Source: Nitrosomonas sp. JL21 (GTDB taxonomy: Bacteria; Pseudomonadota; Gammaproteobacteria; Burkholderiales; Nitrosomonadaceae). From it: 41,183 bases of DNA. Positions 18,668 through 27,440 of this stretch are shown in pieces. The position numbers were made by a program, and so were the translations under genes. The stretch lies in contig NZ_QRCB01000008.1 in the NCBI RefSeq assembly GCF_009833095.1, forward strand, positions 1 to 41,183, read 5' to 3'. The notes beneath the pieces were generated by a model. The model did no database searches. It had not been told where the DNA came from and worked only from the letters and a program-made list of their open reading frames with translations. The stretch's first letter is position 1. Each line of letters begins with the position of its first letter.

Positions 18668-19885
18668 CTACCCCTTGACGCACACCACCTGCCGCAAGGT
18701 ATGCACAACATCAACCAATGAGCGCTGCGCTCGCATCACGGCATCGATATTCTTGTACGCCATTGGAATCTCGTCGATCACATCGGCATCCTTGCGGCAT
18801 TCAACATGGGCGGTGGCGGCGATCTGATCTTCGATGGTGAAGCGGCGCTTGGCTTCATTGCGGCTCATGACACGTCCGGCGCCATGGCTACAGGAGCAAA
18901 ACGCTTCTTTATTGCCGAGGCCGCGCACGATATAGCTTTGCGCGCCCATCGAACCGGGAATGATGCCCAGTTCGTCTTTTTGCGCCGACACCGCGCCCTT
19001 GCGCGTCACCAGAATTTCCGCGCCGAAATGCGTTTCTTTTTGCACATAATTGTGATGGCAATTGACCGCTTCGATATCTGCGGAAAAAGGCTTGGCAATG
19101 ACGTGCCGGGCCGCCGTGATCACATGCTGCATCATTACCGCACGATTGCGTCGCGCGAATTCCTGCGCCCAGCCGACGGCCTCGACATAATCGTCGAAAT
19201 GCCGGTTGCCTTCTTCGAAATAAGCCAGATCGCGATCCGGCAGATTGGCGATATGCTGGCGCATGTCGTCTTGCGCCAGTTCAATGAACAAGCTGCCGAT
19301 GGCATTGCCTATGCCACGAGAACCCGAATGCAGCATGAACCAGACCCGATCTGCCTCGTCCAGACAAACTTCGATAAAATGATTGCCCGTTCCCAAAGTG
19401 CCGAGATGAATATGATGGTTAGTGTCCTTCAAACGCGGATATTTCTCGGTAATGCGCTTGAAGCCAGGCAACAACCCAGCCCATGCAGCATTGACCGGTT
19501 CCGGCGGCGTCTCCCACGCGCCTTTGTCGCGCCTGCCGCGCTTCACAACGCGGCCATGCGGTACCGCCTGCTCGATCGCGCTGCGCAATCCGAACAATTC
19601 ATCCGGCAAATCGGCAGCAACCAGCGTCGTGCGTGCCGCCATCATGCCACAACCGATATCGACGCCGACCGCGGCGGGAATGATCGCGCCTTGCGTCGGA
19701 ATGACGCTGCCGATTGTCGATCCCTTGCCCAGATGCACGTCCGGCATGACCGCCAGATGCCTGTAAATAAACGGCAAGCCCGCAATGTTGATCAGTTGCT
19801 GGCGGGCATCATCCTCAACCGGCACCCCGTACGTCCACATCTTGATCGGCTTGCCGTTTTTAACTTCCAGTAATTGATAGTCCAT
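18668..19885 (-). CDS. rtcB: RNA-splicing ligase RtcB
   Basis: A protein of 405 residues, the length of E. coli RtcB. It joins RNA ends bearing 2',3'-cyclic phosphate or 3'-phosphate to 5'-OH ends using GTP and manganese. Metal-binding motifs are present: GVDIGCGM (C79), HHIHLGTLGTGNHFIE, HSGSR and CHHNY. The histidine that takes GMP lies in SCSHGAGR (H334). No rtcA or rtcR neighbour is seen, so regulation differs from the E. coli operon. Confidence 0.96.
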   Translation of the reverse strand: MDYQLLEVKNGKPIKMWTYGVPVEDDARQQLINIAGLPFIYRHLAVMPDVHLGKGSTIGSVIPTQGAIIPAAVGVDIGCGMMAARTTLVAADLPDELFGLRSAIEQAVPHGRVVKRGRRDKGAWETPPEPVNAAWAGLLPGFKRITEKYPRLKDTNHHIHLGTLGTGNHFIEVCLDEADRVWFMLHSGSRGIGNAIGSLFIELAQDDMRQHIANLPDRDLAYFEEGNRHFDDYVEAVGWAQEFARRNRAVMMQHVITAARHVIAKPFSADIEAVNCHHNYVQKETHFGAEILVTRKGAVSAQKDELGIIPGSMGAQSYIVRGLGNKEAFCSCSHGAGRVMSRNEAKRRFTIEDQIAATAHVECRKDADVIDEIPMAYKNIDAVMRAQRSLVDVVHTLRQVVCVKG

Positions 19886-20005
19886 TGTTCGCTTGTTTCA
19901 AAAATTCCATTTGTTTGCGTATCCTCGTGCTAATCTCCATCTTACCTGCGGACGGAATCATAAACTAATCGCCTACTGCCTCTTTTGCACAGAAGGAGAA
20001 ATGAC

Positions 20006-20398
20006 ATGGACAAACTTGGACTTCCAATCGTTCTGCTGGCGGCGTTATGGGGCGCGGTCAATACGACGCTGAGCTTCTTTCAGATCATCAATGCCCGGCG
20101 CGACATGATGTTCGACCTGATCGACAAATGCGGCTATTGCCTGGAGCAAACGCTCGGGCCGATCGAAATCTATTTCACCAATCTACTGCCGCTGTCGCTG
20201 GGCAACATCATTTTTCTCAGCTTGATCAGCTATGTGATTCTCTCCATCCCACACCACATGAGAATTGATGACGATGCCGAAGCCAAACGCCTAAAAACCG
20301 CTTGCGTCGCAATCGCCGTGCTGCCCATTTTTGGCGCGATATCGTTTGCTGTGGGCGGAATATTCGATATGGTCATGCTGGTTCGAGCACTGAAATGA
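20006..20398 (+). CDS. Hypothetical membrane protein
   Basis: A protein of 130 residues starting MDKLGLPIVLLAALWG, with AAGGAG at good spacing. Three hydrophobic segments are evident (about 5-25, 60-80, 100-125); a CGYC pair lies at about residues 39-42. The stop overlaps the next start (ATGA), so translation is coupled to the hydrolase. No family is recognised. Confidence 0.8.
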   Translation: MDKLGLPIVLLAALWGAVNTTLSFFQIINARRDMMFDLIDKCGYCLEQTLGPIEIYFTNLLPLSLGNIIFLSLISYVILSIPHHMRIDDDAEAKRLKTACVAIAVLPIFGAISFAVGGIFDMVMLVRALK

Positions 20399-21357
20399 AG
20401 AATAATTTCGTCATGAAAATAGTTATCTTTATGTGCCTGGCTGCAGCTTTGAGCTTGAGCGGCTGCGCGGTCATGGATAAAAATACCCCCGGCTGGGCGC
20501 AATATCGCATACCAGATCAATCCGATGACCTGCGGCTGGCATCCAGCAGTACCGGCACGGGAGAGCCGGTACTGCTCATCCACGGCTTTGGCGCGAGCAG
20601 CTATAGCTGGCGGCATGTCATTGCGCCACTGGCGCAGAAGTACCGTGTCATCACGATCGATCTGAAAGGCTTCGGCGATTCGCCGAAACCCCGCGATGAT
20701 GCCTATTCCGTTTATGAACAGGCCCGGTTGGTTCGCAACTTCATTCTCGACAACGATCTCAAGAATCTCCATATCGTTGGCCATTCCTATGGCGGCGGTG
20801 TGGCGCTGGCTGTGTCGATTTATTTAGCGGCATCGAATCCAGAGTTGCAAAAAAGCCTGGTGCTGATGGACAATATCGCCTATCCGCAGGAATTGCCCGA
20901 CTTCGTAAAAATACTCGCCACCCCGATTCTCGGCCCTCTGCTCATCCACACGCTTCCCGATACTTTCCAAGTCAAAGACCTGCTGAAAAAAGTCTATTTC
21001 AACGACGACCTGATCCCGCAAGACGCCATTGATCACTATGCCGCCGATCTCGGCAAGCCGAATGCCAAATACGCATTACTCACCACTGCGCGGCAAATCT
21101 TACCCCGCGATTTGCAGGAATTCTCGAACAATTACCCTAACCTGAGAATTCCCACCTTGATTGTCTGGAGCCGCGAGGATGAGATCGTACCTCTGGCTAT
21201 CGGCCAACGTTTGCATGAACATCTGCCTAATTCCAAACTCGTCGTCCTGAGCGATGTCGGTCATGCCGTGCAAGAAGAGAAACCAGCGCTGTTGTTGCCG
21301 CATTTGCAACATTTCCTGGATGACCAAACACAACATCACGCTGCACCAAGGCACTAA
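20395..21357 (+). CDS. Lipoprotein alpha/beta hydrolase
   Basis: A protein of 320 residues. The lipobox LSGC (C24) ends the signal peptide, predicting lipid attachment. The alpha/beta hydrolase fold shows the oxyanion motif LIHGFG, the nucleophile GHSYGG (S131), an Asp in WSREDEIVP and a His in DVGHAVQ, a complete catalytic triad. Substrate unknown; epoxide-hydrolase-like or esterase activities are common in this family. The start overlaps the stop of the membrane protein upstream. Confidence 0.92.
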   Translation: MKNNFVMKIVIFMCLAAALSLSGCAVMDKNTPGWAQYRIPDQSDDLRLASSSTGTGEPVLLIHGFGASSYSWRHVIAPLAQKYRVITIDLKGFGDSPKPRDDAYSVYEQARLVRNFILDNDLKNLHIVGHSYGGGVALAVSIYLAASNPELQKSLVLMDNIAYPQELPDFVKILATPILGPLLIHTLPDTFQVKDLLKKVYFNDDLIPQDAIDHYAADLGKPNAKYALLTTARQILPRDLQEFSNNYPNLRIPTLIVWSREDEIVPLAIGQRLHEHLPNSKLVVLSDVGHAVQEEKPALLLPHLQHFLDDQTQHHAAPRH

Positions 21358-21388
21358 GCTCCTGTAAGAGTGAGAGATATTACAGAAA

Positions 21389-21976
21389 TCACTTGATATA
21401 TCGAATCATCATGGATGTACTTGTATCCGAAGCTTTCAGTAATACCGAACGATGCTGATCGATGGCAACCCATTGTCCGTGCCCGACAATAATATTCGCT
21501 GGCGCCGGCGGCATGCATGCGCGTTGTGTTTGCTGCTCTTCCGGAACGGCGCAGGCTAATTCATACAGTTGCTGCGCCGCGGTTATTTCATCAGTAGGAA
21601 TAGCGGCATCGCGTGGAGAAGGGCTTTTATTACGCCCGCCGGTTATATTTCTGGAATAACTCAATTGACGGAAAGTTGGCGTATCTTCGACTTCCATGCG
21701 GTAAATCGTGCTGCGCCCATTCGGTGCCGCCTCCTGCTTGGTATACACAGTCTCATTGACGGGCACATAATCTTTAGCCTGCAGAATCTTCGCTATCGCT
21801 TCCGCTGGCGTATTCAAGGAAATACCTGCGATTTCGATTGCTTTCAAAGCATCTTTTTCCACACCAGAATTCTGATTGGCTGAAACCGAGAAACTGATAA
21901 TCATCGCGACCATCATCGATGCCAGTCGGAACATCAAAGAATTCTTTCGTGCACCTAATGAAGAAATAATTCGCAT
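21389..21976 (-). CDS. Hypothetical secreted protein
   Basis: A protein of about 195 residues. AAGGAGG lies 7 nt before the ATG chosen here; an ATG one codon earlier or a TTG two codons earlier is possible. A signal peptide ends at FSVSA. The mature protein opens with KAIEIAGISLNTPAEAIAKI, a pattern of proteins that compare a stored precursor-like motif, and has two cysteines (CAVPEEQQTQRAC). I do not recognise the family. Confidence 0.75.
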   Translation of the reverse strand: MRIISSLGARKNSLMFRLASMMVAMIISFSVSANQNSGVEKDALKAIEIAGISLNTPAEAIAKILQAKDYVPVNETVYTKQEAAPNGRSTIYRMEVEDTPTFRQLSYSRNITGGRNKSPSPRDAAIPTDEITAAQQLYELACAVPEEQQTQRACMPPAPANIIVGHGQWVAIDQHRSVLLKASDTSTSMMIRYIK

Positions 21977-22129
21977 CATCAACCCTCCTTAAGACATTCA
22001 TGGAACATACGCTCAGCCGGTAAGCCCATCACTCGGAACCTATATTCTTGTACAGCATAATCTCCAACCGTTGCTAATAACCCAATTATTAAATGCAAAA
22101 AGCGCGTAGCAATTTTTGAAGTCTATGAG

Positions 22130-22606
22130 CTAATTTGACTTGTTAGGTTTTGGTGACTTGCTGTCTTTATACTCATACCGCTGCACTGTTTTCATCAAAT
22201 ATTCGATCGTTTTGAGGTGTTCTTCTCTTTCGGCCTTTAAAGCATCCGCAGCTAATTCTATGGCTATCAGCTTTTCCTTTAACTCAAAAATAGAACTCTC
22301 CTGACCTTTTAACTCACTTCTGATTGAATTGATCTCGTTAATTTTGTCGGCGTCTTGACGTGATGAAATATAACTCTGGCCTAGAGACATTGCAGCAATC
22401 ATTGTGGTTATCACGGCGACATAGAACATCTTGCTTGATGTTCTCTTTTGATCCTGATGTGATTTTGCGGCGAATAACGCCGTAACAAACGGTATTTCAC
22501 TCTCCACTGAGCTTTTATTGGCGCGTTCAATAATCTCCTCTACCGAAGCTGAAAGATATTCAGAAGCTGTAGGCGTTCCCTGCTTATTCACAAACTCAGT
22601 ATTCAT
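22130..22606 (-). CDS. Hypothetical membrane-anchored coiled-coil protein
   Basis: A protein of 158 residues with one membrane span (MFYVAVITTMIAAMSLG, about 60-76) after a cytosolic segment, then a long coiled coil (INEINSIRSELKGQESSIFE, about 90-145) and a Lys/Pro tail. GGGGAG precedes the ATG. No family is recognised. Confidence 0.7.
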   Translation of the reverse strand: MNTEFVNKQGTPTASEYLSASVEEIIERANKSSVESEIPFVTALFAAKSHQDQKRTSSKMFYVAVITTMIAAMSLGQSYISSRQDADKINEINSIRSELKGQESSIFELKEKLIAIELAADALKAEREEHLKTIEYLMKTVQRYEYKDSKSPKPNKSN

Positions 22607-22681
22607 TATTCAGCGCTCCCCAATATGAAAAATAACGTGGAAGTGAACGTCAGTACCATCATGCCCAACTTGCATACCAAA

Positions 22682-22704
22682 GTGTACACTCAGATTGTGT
22701 ACAC
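22682..22704. promoter_or_regulatory. Twin palindrome operator of a decayed vapBC
   Basis: GTGTACAC, itself a perfect palindrome, occurs twice (22682-22689 and 22697-22704) with a 7-nt gap, 22 bp before a vapB-like start. This is the expected layout for autoregulation by an antitoxin dimer pair. Confidence 0.6.
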
Positions 22705-22725
22705 AGTATTAGCAAAGGATCATCG

Positions 22726-22987
22726 ATGAAAAATATTACATTAAGCGCATGAGCCCCGAAAATTCTCAGCGTTTTCTGCAACAGATTCTATCCCCCTTTG
22801 GCGGATCATGCCCAGCCTGACGCTTTACCAACGCGGCCTTAATCTGCAAGCGCGCTATGATTTTAGTTTTTACGATGCCTTGATGGTTGCTGCAGCCCTT
22901 GAATCCGGCAGCACGCGTTGTACACGGAAGATTTGCCGCACGGCCCAAATCGAGGGATTGCTGGTTAAGAATCCTTTTGTTGATTGA
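22726..22987 (+). pseudogene. Decayed vapBC toxin-antitoxin locus
   Basis: The antitoxin start MKNITLSA, typical of VapB, ends in a stop after 8 codons. It joins directly to the end of a VapC PIN toxin: TLYQRGLNLQARYDFSFYDALMVAAALESGS in one frame, LYTEDLPHGPN in the next, and IEGLLVKNPFVD back in a third frame position. The middle of the locus has been deleted and at least two frameshifts mark the rest. An AAAGGA ribosome site and the twin operator remain. Confidence 0.8.
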
Positions 22988-23271
22988 TTTGGGAAGAGAT
23001 CTCACAAATAAAAAAGCCGATAAGCTGACGCGGTGACCGGCTATGTCCGTACAATCGATATCCAGGATGGTTACATGCTGCTAAAGCCCAGCAAAATCAC
23101 CGATTACGAACTCTCCATCAGTTACTGTTACAGTATTTCCTGTCTGAATTACTTGGAAATTCGTTGGAATTCCTAATGTCATCCTAACCTATCATGACTT
23201 GGCACCTTGCCTGAAACTGCCCCGTTTTTTTGTAACTTTCATGTGAAAGTAAAGTACGACCTTATTTGTTT

Positions 23272-23300
23272 TTGCTGAGGCGAATAGCAAAAAGTATAAT
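23272..23300 (+). promoter_or_regulatory. Promoter of the Phd/PIN pair
   Basis: TTGCTG (-35, 4 of 6 matches), a 17-nt spacer and a perfect TATAAT at 23295-23300, 38 bp before the antitoxin ATG. Confidence 0.75.
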
Positions 23301-23303
23301 TCT

Positions 23304-23322
23304 TGACCACCATTCTTGGTCA
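23304..23322. promoter_or_regulatory. Operator of the Phd/PIN pair
   Basis: TGACCA and TGGTCA are inverted arms around 7 nt, placed over the expected transcription start. A site here fits autorepression by the antitoxin. Confidence 0.6.
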
Positions 23323-23337
23323 GATTGGAGTTAATCA

Positions 23338-23571
23338 ATGAAAACTTACACCATTTACAACGCCAAAACCCATCTTTCTCAGCTCATCGAGCAAGCTTGC
23401 GCGGGTGAAGAAGTAGTGATCGCCAAAGGGAAGAATCCCATCGTTAAATTGGTACCTGTGGCTTCAGCGCCGCACAAGCGGCAATTCGGTGCCATGCGCG
23501 GCAAAGCCACAGTCACTGAGGCTTTTTTTGAACCGTTGCCGGACGAAGAATTGGCAGCTTGGGAACAATAA
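23338..23571 (+). CDS. Phd/YefM-family antitoxin
   Basis: A protein of 77 residues. The opening MKTYTIYNAKTHLSQLIEQA with GEEVVIAKGKNPIVKLVPV is the Phd/YefM DNA-binding fold; the C-terminal part (PLPDEELAAWEQ) would wrap the toxin. GGAG precedes the ATG. The stop abuts the toxin start. Confidence 0.93.
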   Translation: MKTYTIYNAKTHLSQLIEQACAGEEVVIAKGKNPIVKLVPVASAPHKRQFGAMRGKATVTEAFFEPLPDEELAAWEQ

Positions 23572-23958
23572 TTGAAAGCTTTGATGGATACGCATACTTT
23601 GCTGTGGTGGTTGGACGGCGACGAACATTTATCAATCATTGTCCGCCGTTGGATTGAAACGGATGAGCACCGCATTCTGATCAGTGCGGCATCCGCTTGG
23701 GAAATTGCCACCAAAGTGCGTATCGGTAAATTACCCGGCGCTCAAGCCGTGGCAGCAAATTTTCATGCCTGTGTGATCAACCAGGCATTTACGCCGCTCG
23801 ACATCACAGTCGATCACCCCCTACGTGCCGGCAGCTTACCCGGTCCACACCGCGATCCGTTTGACCGCATGCTGATTGCACAAGCACAAGCCTTGAACAT
23901 ACCGCTCATCAGTAACGAGCATCTGTTTGATCACTATGGTATCCAACGCATTTGGTAA
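23572..23958 (+). CDS. PIN-domain toxin (VapC-type)
   Basis: A ribonuclease toxin of about 128 residues. Acidic residues of the PIN active site are in MDTHTLLWW, SAWEIATK and DRMLIAQAQ. The family cuts tRNA or rRNA when its antitoxin decays. The start is a TTG directly after the antitoxin stop; an ATG four codons in is an alternative. The pair is complete and looks functional. Confidence 0.93.
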   Translation: MKALMDTHTLLWWLDGDEHLSIIVRRWIETDEHRILISAASAWEIATKVRIGKLPGAQAVAANFHACVINQAFTPLDITVDHPLRAGSLPGPHRDPFDRMLIAQAQALNIPLISNEHLFDHYGIQRIW

Positions 23959-23974
23959 TCAGATCGCCCGCATC

Positions 23975-24460
23975 TCAACCGCGAAATGCCGCTTCGATTG
24001 CGGCAATGTCGATTTTCTTCATCGTCAGCATCGCATCAAACGCTCGTTTGGCGGCTACGCGATCAGGACTGGTGTATGCTTTCGTCAGGACAACCGGCGT
24101 AATCTGCCAGGAAATACCCCACTTGTCCTTGCACCAGCCGCACTCGCTCTCCTGGCCGCCGTTACCGACGATCGCGTTCCAATAGCGATCCGTTTCACTT
24201 TGATCCTCGGTCGCCACCTGAAACGAAAAAGCTTCGTTGTGCGTGAACGCAGGTCCGCCGTTGAGTCCGATGCACGGGATGCCTATGACGGTGAATTCGA
24301 CAGTCAATACATCCCCTTCCTTTCCCGATGGATAATCCCCCGGTGCGCGATGCACCGCGCCGACTGACGAGTCGGGAAACGTCTCGGCATAAAATTGCGC
24401 AGCACCCTCAGCATCGTTGTCGTACCAGAGGCAGATCGTGTTCTTTGCAATTTTGGTCAT
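23975..24460 (-). CDS. VOC-family protein (PhnB/3-demethylubiquinone-methyltransferase-like)
   Basis: A protein of 161 residues starting MTKIAKNTICLWYDNDAEGA with repeated beta-alpha-beta units; phrases such as FTVIGIPCIGLNGGPAF and CGWCKDKWGISWQITP are diagnostic of this VOC subgroup. Despite the domain name, members are mostly of unknown function. AAAGGAG precedes the ATG. The gene converges with the PIN toxin, 16 bp apart. Confidence 0.9.
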   Translation of the reverse strand: MTKIAKNTICLWYDNDAEGAAQFYAETFPDSSVGAVHRAPGDYPSGKEGDVLTVEFTVIGIPCIGLNGGPAFTHNEAFSFQVATEDQSETDRYWNAIVGNGGQESECGWCKDKWGISWQITPVVLTKAYTSPDRVAAKRAFDAMLTMKKIDIAAIEAAFRG

Positions 24461-24539
24461 GTCATATCTCCTTTGCGTTTAGCTACGTAAGACGGATGCA
24501 TAAAAGATAATCTGTTAAATCAGAACCAGCGCCAGCCTA

Positions 24540-25502
24540 TCATTCAATGCCGCCATCATTTTGATCCGGCGGAACGCTTTCAGCTTCTGCCTTACACGGA
24601 CTGGCCGATCTGTTAGCCGACATCTTGGCTACGAGGTATCCCTCGTGCGCTTGGGAAGCAGCATAGTTCCTTTCTTTTAGGTCTTCGAGCACATCGAATA
24701 CAGGGTCGAGACTAGGATGGTTGAGCAGCTCCACATATTCCATCAGAGTTTCGGCAATCAAATGAGTGAGACTATAAATGGCCTGCGGTCTTGGGTTCTT
24801 GAATTCGAGCCTCGGTCGAAAAATCCCAGGCGATTCACATTCAAGGTGATATTGCAGAAGATCTTGCCAGCCACCGTGAACATTCCGTGACGGACCGCCG
24901 AAGATTGCCAAGTAGGCATCTCCAAGCCCGATATCCTTCGCCTTCTCAAACAAGTTCTTCTCACCCCAGTTCCGAATTTTCTTCGCCGGCAATTCCTCTT
25001 CCTTCAGGAGTGAGTTCTCGAATGTCCTTGCGATAGAGCGGAGCATTCGCTCCTCGATTGGAAGCACCTCTCCAGCACGGGCGTCGATATTCGACTTAAT
25101 AAGAGCGGCGAGCTCTTTCTCGTGCTGCAGTGAGTATAAGAGGTATGAGCGGATTAACTCAGGAGAGGAGTTTCTGACCAAGAACCGAAGGTTGATGACA
25201 CACTCGGCAAGCAGTCGAACCAACACTGAGAGCATTTCCTCCCGGTGCTCAATTGATTCCTCCATCGCGAACCGCATCAGCTTGAACATGCGAACCAAAT
25301 TACCACCCAGGACAGCCTGCTCCACGTTCCACGCTTGGATGGGCCCGACGCAAATGTTCGCGAGAACGCATACATAGCTCGCGGCTTCGCGAAAGAGGTT
25401 GAATGCTACTTCGAAGTGCTTGCTTTCACGAGTGAAGGAAGCAAGGTCAGTCCATTCTATTCGTGTCTTTTCGATCGCGGCTAGCGTAGATTCGAGCGAC
25501 AT
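24540..25502 (-). CDS. DUF5677-domain protein
   Basis: A protein of 320 residues, largely helical. The core LVRLLAECVINLRFLVRN and GGPSRNVHGGWQDLLQYHLE match DUF5677, a family with a conserved R-N-x-H motif (SRNVHGG here) and unknown role. There is no clear ribosome site before the ATG. It stands alone. Confidence 0.8.
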   Translation of the reverse strand: MSLESTLAAIEKTRIEWTDLASFTRESKHFEVAFNLFREAASYVCVLANICVGPIQAWNVEQAVLGGNLVRMFKLMRFAMEESIEHREEMLSVLVRLLAECVINLRFLVRNSSPELIRSYLLYSLQHEKELAALIKSNIDARAGEVLPIEERMLRSIARTFENSLLKEEELPAKKIRNWGEKNLFEKAKDIGLGDAYLAIFGGPSRNVHGGWQDLLQYHLECESPGIFRPRLEFKNPRPQAIYSLTHLIAETLMEYVELLNHPSLDPVFDVLEDLKERNYAASQAHEGYLVAKMSANRSASPCKAEAESVPPDQNDGGIE

Positions 25503-25816
25503 GGCACTACTAGTTAACTAAAATTAGACGTCTGAAATGTTGCGATCTATTACGTCAAGTGTAAAAATTAATCCTGAAGCATTCATTGCCATCTCCTTAT
25601 TCTTTATAGACTTATTACTGCTTTAAGTTGCAACACAAGCAGACTTTAAATCCCTACCCCAAAATTCCAAACTTACGCAGCATACCCCCCAATCGCCGTT
25701 TCATGCAATCGGTCATCGATTCTGTGGCTCAACTCAAACCATACCCCAGCAAACCCATTGAAAAACGTTTAAAATGTGCGCCCCTTTCTTGTAACCATCA
25801 TCCGCAGGTACCCGTT

Positions 25817-27424
25817 TTGATCACAACCGCCAATATCACCATGCAATTCGGCGCCAAGCCGCTGTTTGAAAATGTTTCTGTCAAATTTGGCGGGGGTAAC
25901 CGCTATGGGTTGATCGGCGCGAACGGTTGCGGCAAGTCGACGTTCATGAAGATTCTCGGCGGCGATCTGGAGCCGACCGCCGGCAATGTCTCGGTCGACA
26001 GCGGCGAGCGGGTCGGCAAATTGCGGCAGGATCAATTCGCGTTTGAAGATTGTTTGGTGATCGACACGGTGATGATGGGCCACGCGGAGTTATGGCGCAT
26101 CAAACAGGAGCGCGATGCGATTTATGCCAACCCGGACGCCACTGAGGACGATTACATGCGCGCTGCTGAATTGGAATCCGAGTTCGCCGAGCTGGATGGC
26201 TATTCCGCAGAAGCGCGCGCCGGGGAGCTGCTGCTTGGGGTCGGCATTCCTACGGCCCAGCATCAGGGGTTGATGAGCGCCGTAGCACCCGGCTACAAAT
26301 TGCGCGTGTTGCTGGCGCAGGCGTTGTTTTCCAATCCTGATATTCTGTTGCTGGACGAGCCGACCAATAACCTCGATATCAATACCATCCGCTGGCTGGA
26401 AGATGTCATCAACGCCAGCAGGAACACCATTATCATCATTTCGCACGACCGGCATTTTTTGAACAGCGTGTGCACGCACATGGCCGATCTGGATTACGGC
26501 GAGCTGCGCATCTATCCGGGTAATTACGACGATTACATGACCGCTTCGACCCAGGCGCGCGAACGCATGCTGACCGATAACGCCAAGAAGAAAGCGCAGA
26601 TCGCCGATTTGCAGTCGTTTGTCAGCCGTTTTTCCGCGAATGCGTCGAAAGCCCGGCAAGCCACCAGCCGTGCGCGGCAGATCGAAAAAATCAAGCTGGA
26701 AGACGTCAAGCCTTCAAGCCGCCAGTATCCATTCATCCGCTTCGAATTTCACGACAAGGAAAAATTACATCGCCTGGCGGTTTCCATCCAGAGCATCAGC
26801 AAGCGTTTCCCCGGCATGGAAAAATCATTATTCAAAGACTTGAGTCTGAATATCGAAGCCGGCGAGAAAGTCGCCATCATTGGCCCGAACGGTATCGGCA
26901 AAACCACGCTGCTGCGTTGCCTGGCCGGTGAATTGATGCCGGATCACGGCGAAATCAAATGGGCAGAGAAAGCAAACCCCGATTACTTCCCGCAAGATCA
27001 CGCGGCCGATTTCGCAGAAGAATTGTCATTGACGGAATGGATGGATCAATGGCGGAAGGGCAGTGACGACGATCAAACCATCCGCGCTACGCTGGGCCGG
27101 TTATTATTCTCCGGCGACGATGTCAAGAAATCCACGCGCGTGATTTCCGGCGGCGAACAAGGCCGCATGCTGTTCGGCAAGCTGATCCTGAAAAAACCGA
27201 ACGTGTTGCTGATGGATGAACCGACCAATCATCTCGACATGGAATCCATCGAATCGCTGAACAGCGCACTGGAGAAATATACCGGCACGTTGGTTTTCAT
27301 TTCCCATGACCGCGAGTTCGTTTCTTCACTGGCTACGCGGATTCTCGAAATGACACCGGACGGCATCAACGATTTCAAAGGCAATTACGACGATTATCTG
27401 AGATCGCAAGGCATCGAATCATAA
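25817..27424 (+). CDS. ybiT: ABC-F ATPase, YbiT type
   Basis: A 535-residue translation factor of the ABC-F family, aligned end to end with E. coli YbiT from memory. Two ATPase domains: Walker [10 protein letters not shown] (34-42) with [11 protein letters not shown], and GPNGIGKTT with [11 protein letters not shown]; signature ISGGEQGR is in the second. ABC-F proteins bind the ribosomal E site. I start at the TTG that gives [12 protein letters not shown], since YbiT begins MLVSSNVTMQFG; the 63 codons upstream are unlike the family. An ATG at 25841 is too short for strand one. Confidence 0.93.
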   Translation: MITTANITMQFGAKPLFENVSVKFGGGNRYGLIGANGCGKSTFMKILGGDLEPTAGNVSVDSGERVGKLRQDQFAFEDCLVIDTVMMGHAELWRIKQERDAIYANPDATEDDYMRAAELESEFAELDGYSAEARAGELLLGVGIPTAQHQGLMSAVAPGYKLRVLLAQALFSNPDILLLDEPTNNLDINTIRWLEDVINASRNTIIIISHDRHFLNSVCTHMADLDYGELRIYPGNYDDYMTASTQARERMLTDNAKKKAQIADLQSFVSRFSANASKARQATSRARQIEKIKLEDVKPSSRQYPFIRFEFHDKEKLHRLAVSIQSISKRFPGMEKSLFKDLSLNIEAGEKVAIIGPNGIGKTTLLRCLAGELMPDHGEIKWAEKANPDYFPQDHAADFAEELSLTEWMDQWRKGSDDDQTIRATLGRLLFSGDDVKKSTRVISGGEQGRMLFGKLILKKPNVLLMDEPTNHLDMESIESLNSALEKYTGTLVFISHDREFVSSLATRILEMTPDGINDFKGNYDDYLRSQGIES

Positions 27425-27440
27425 AAAAGGCACGGACGGC

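Noticed and set aside
18806..19873. A 355-codon plus-strand open frame
   Set aside because: Antisense to rtcB, whose catalytic motifs are complete; no family resemblance.
23007..23042. Hairpin with AGCCG/CGGCT arms and A run
   Set aside because: Only 5 bp of stem with a long loop, and no minus-strand gene ends nearby.
25628..25816. 63-codon extension of the ABC-F frame
   Set aside because: Unlike any YbiT protein and without a ribosome site; the family alignment begins at the TTG at 25817.
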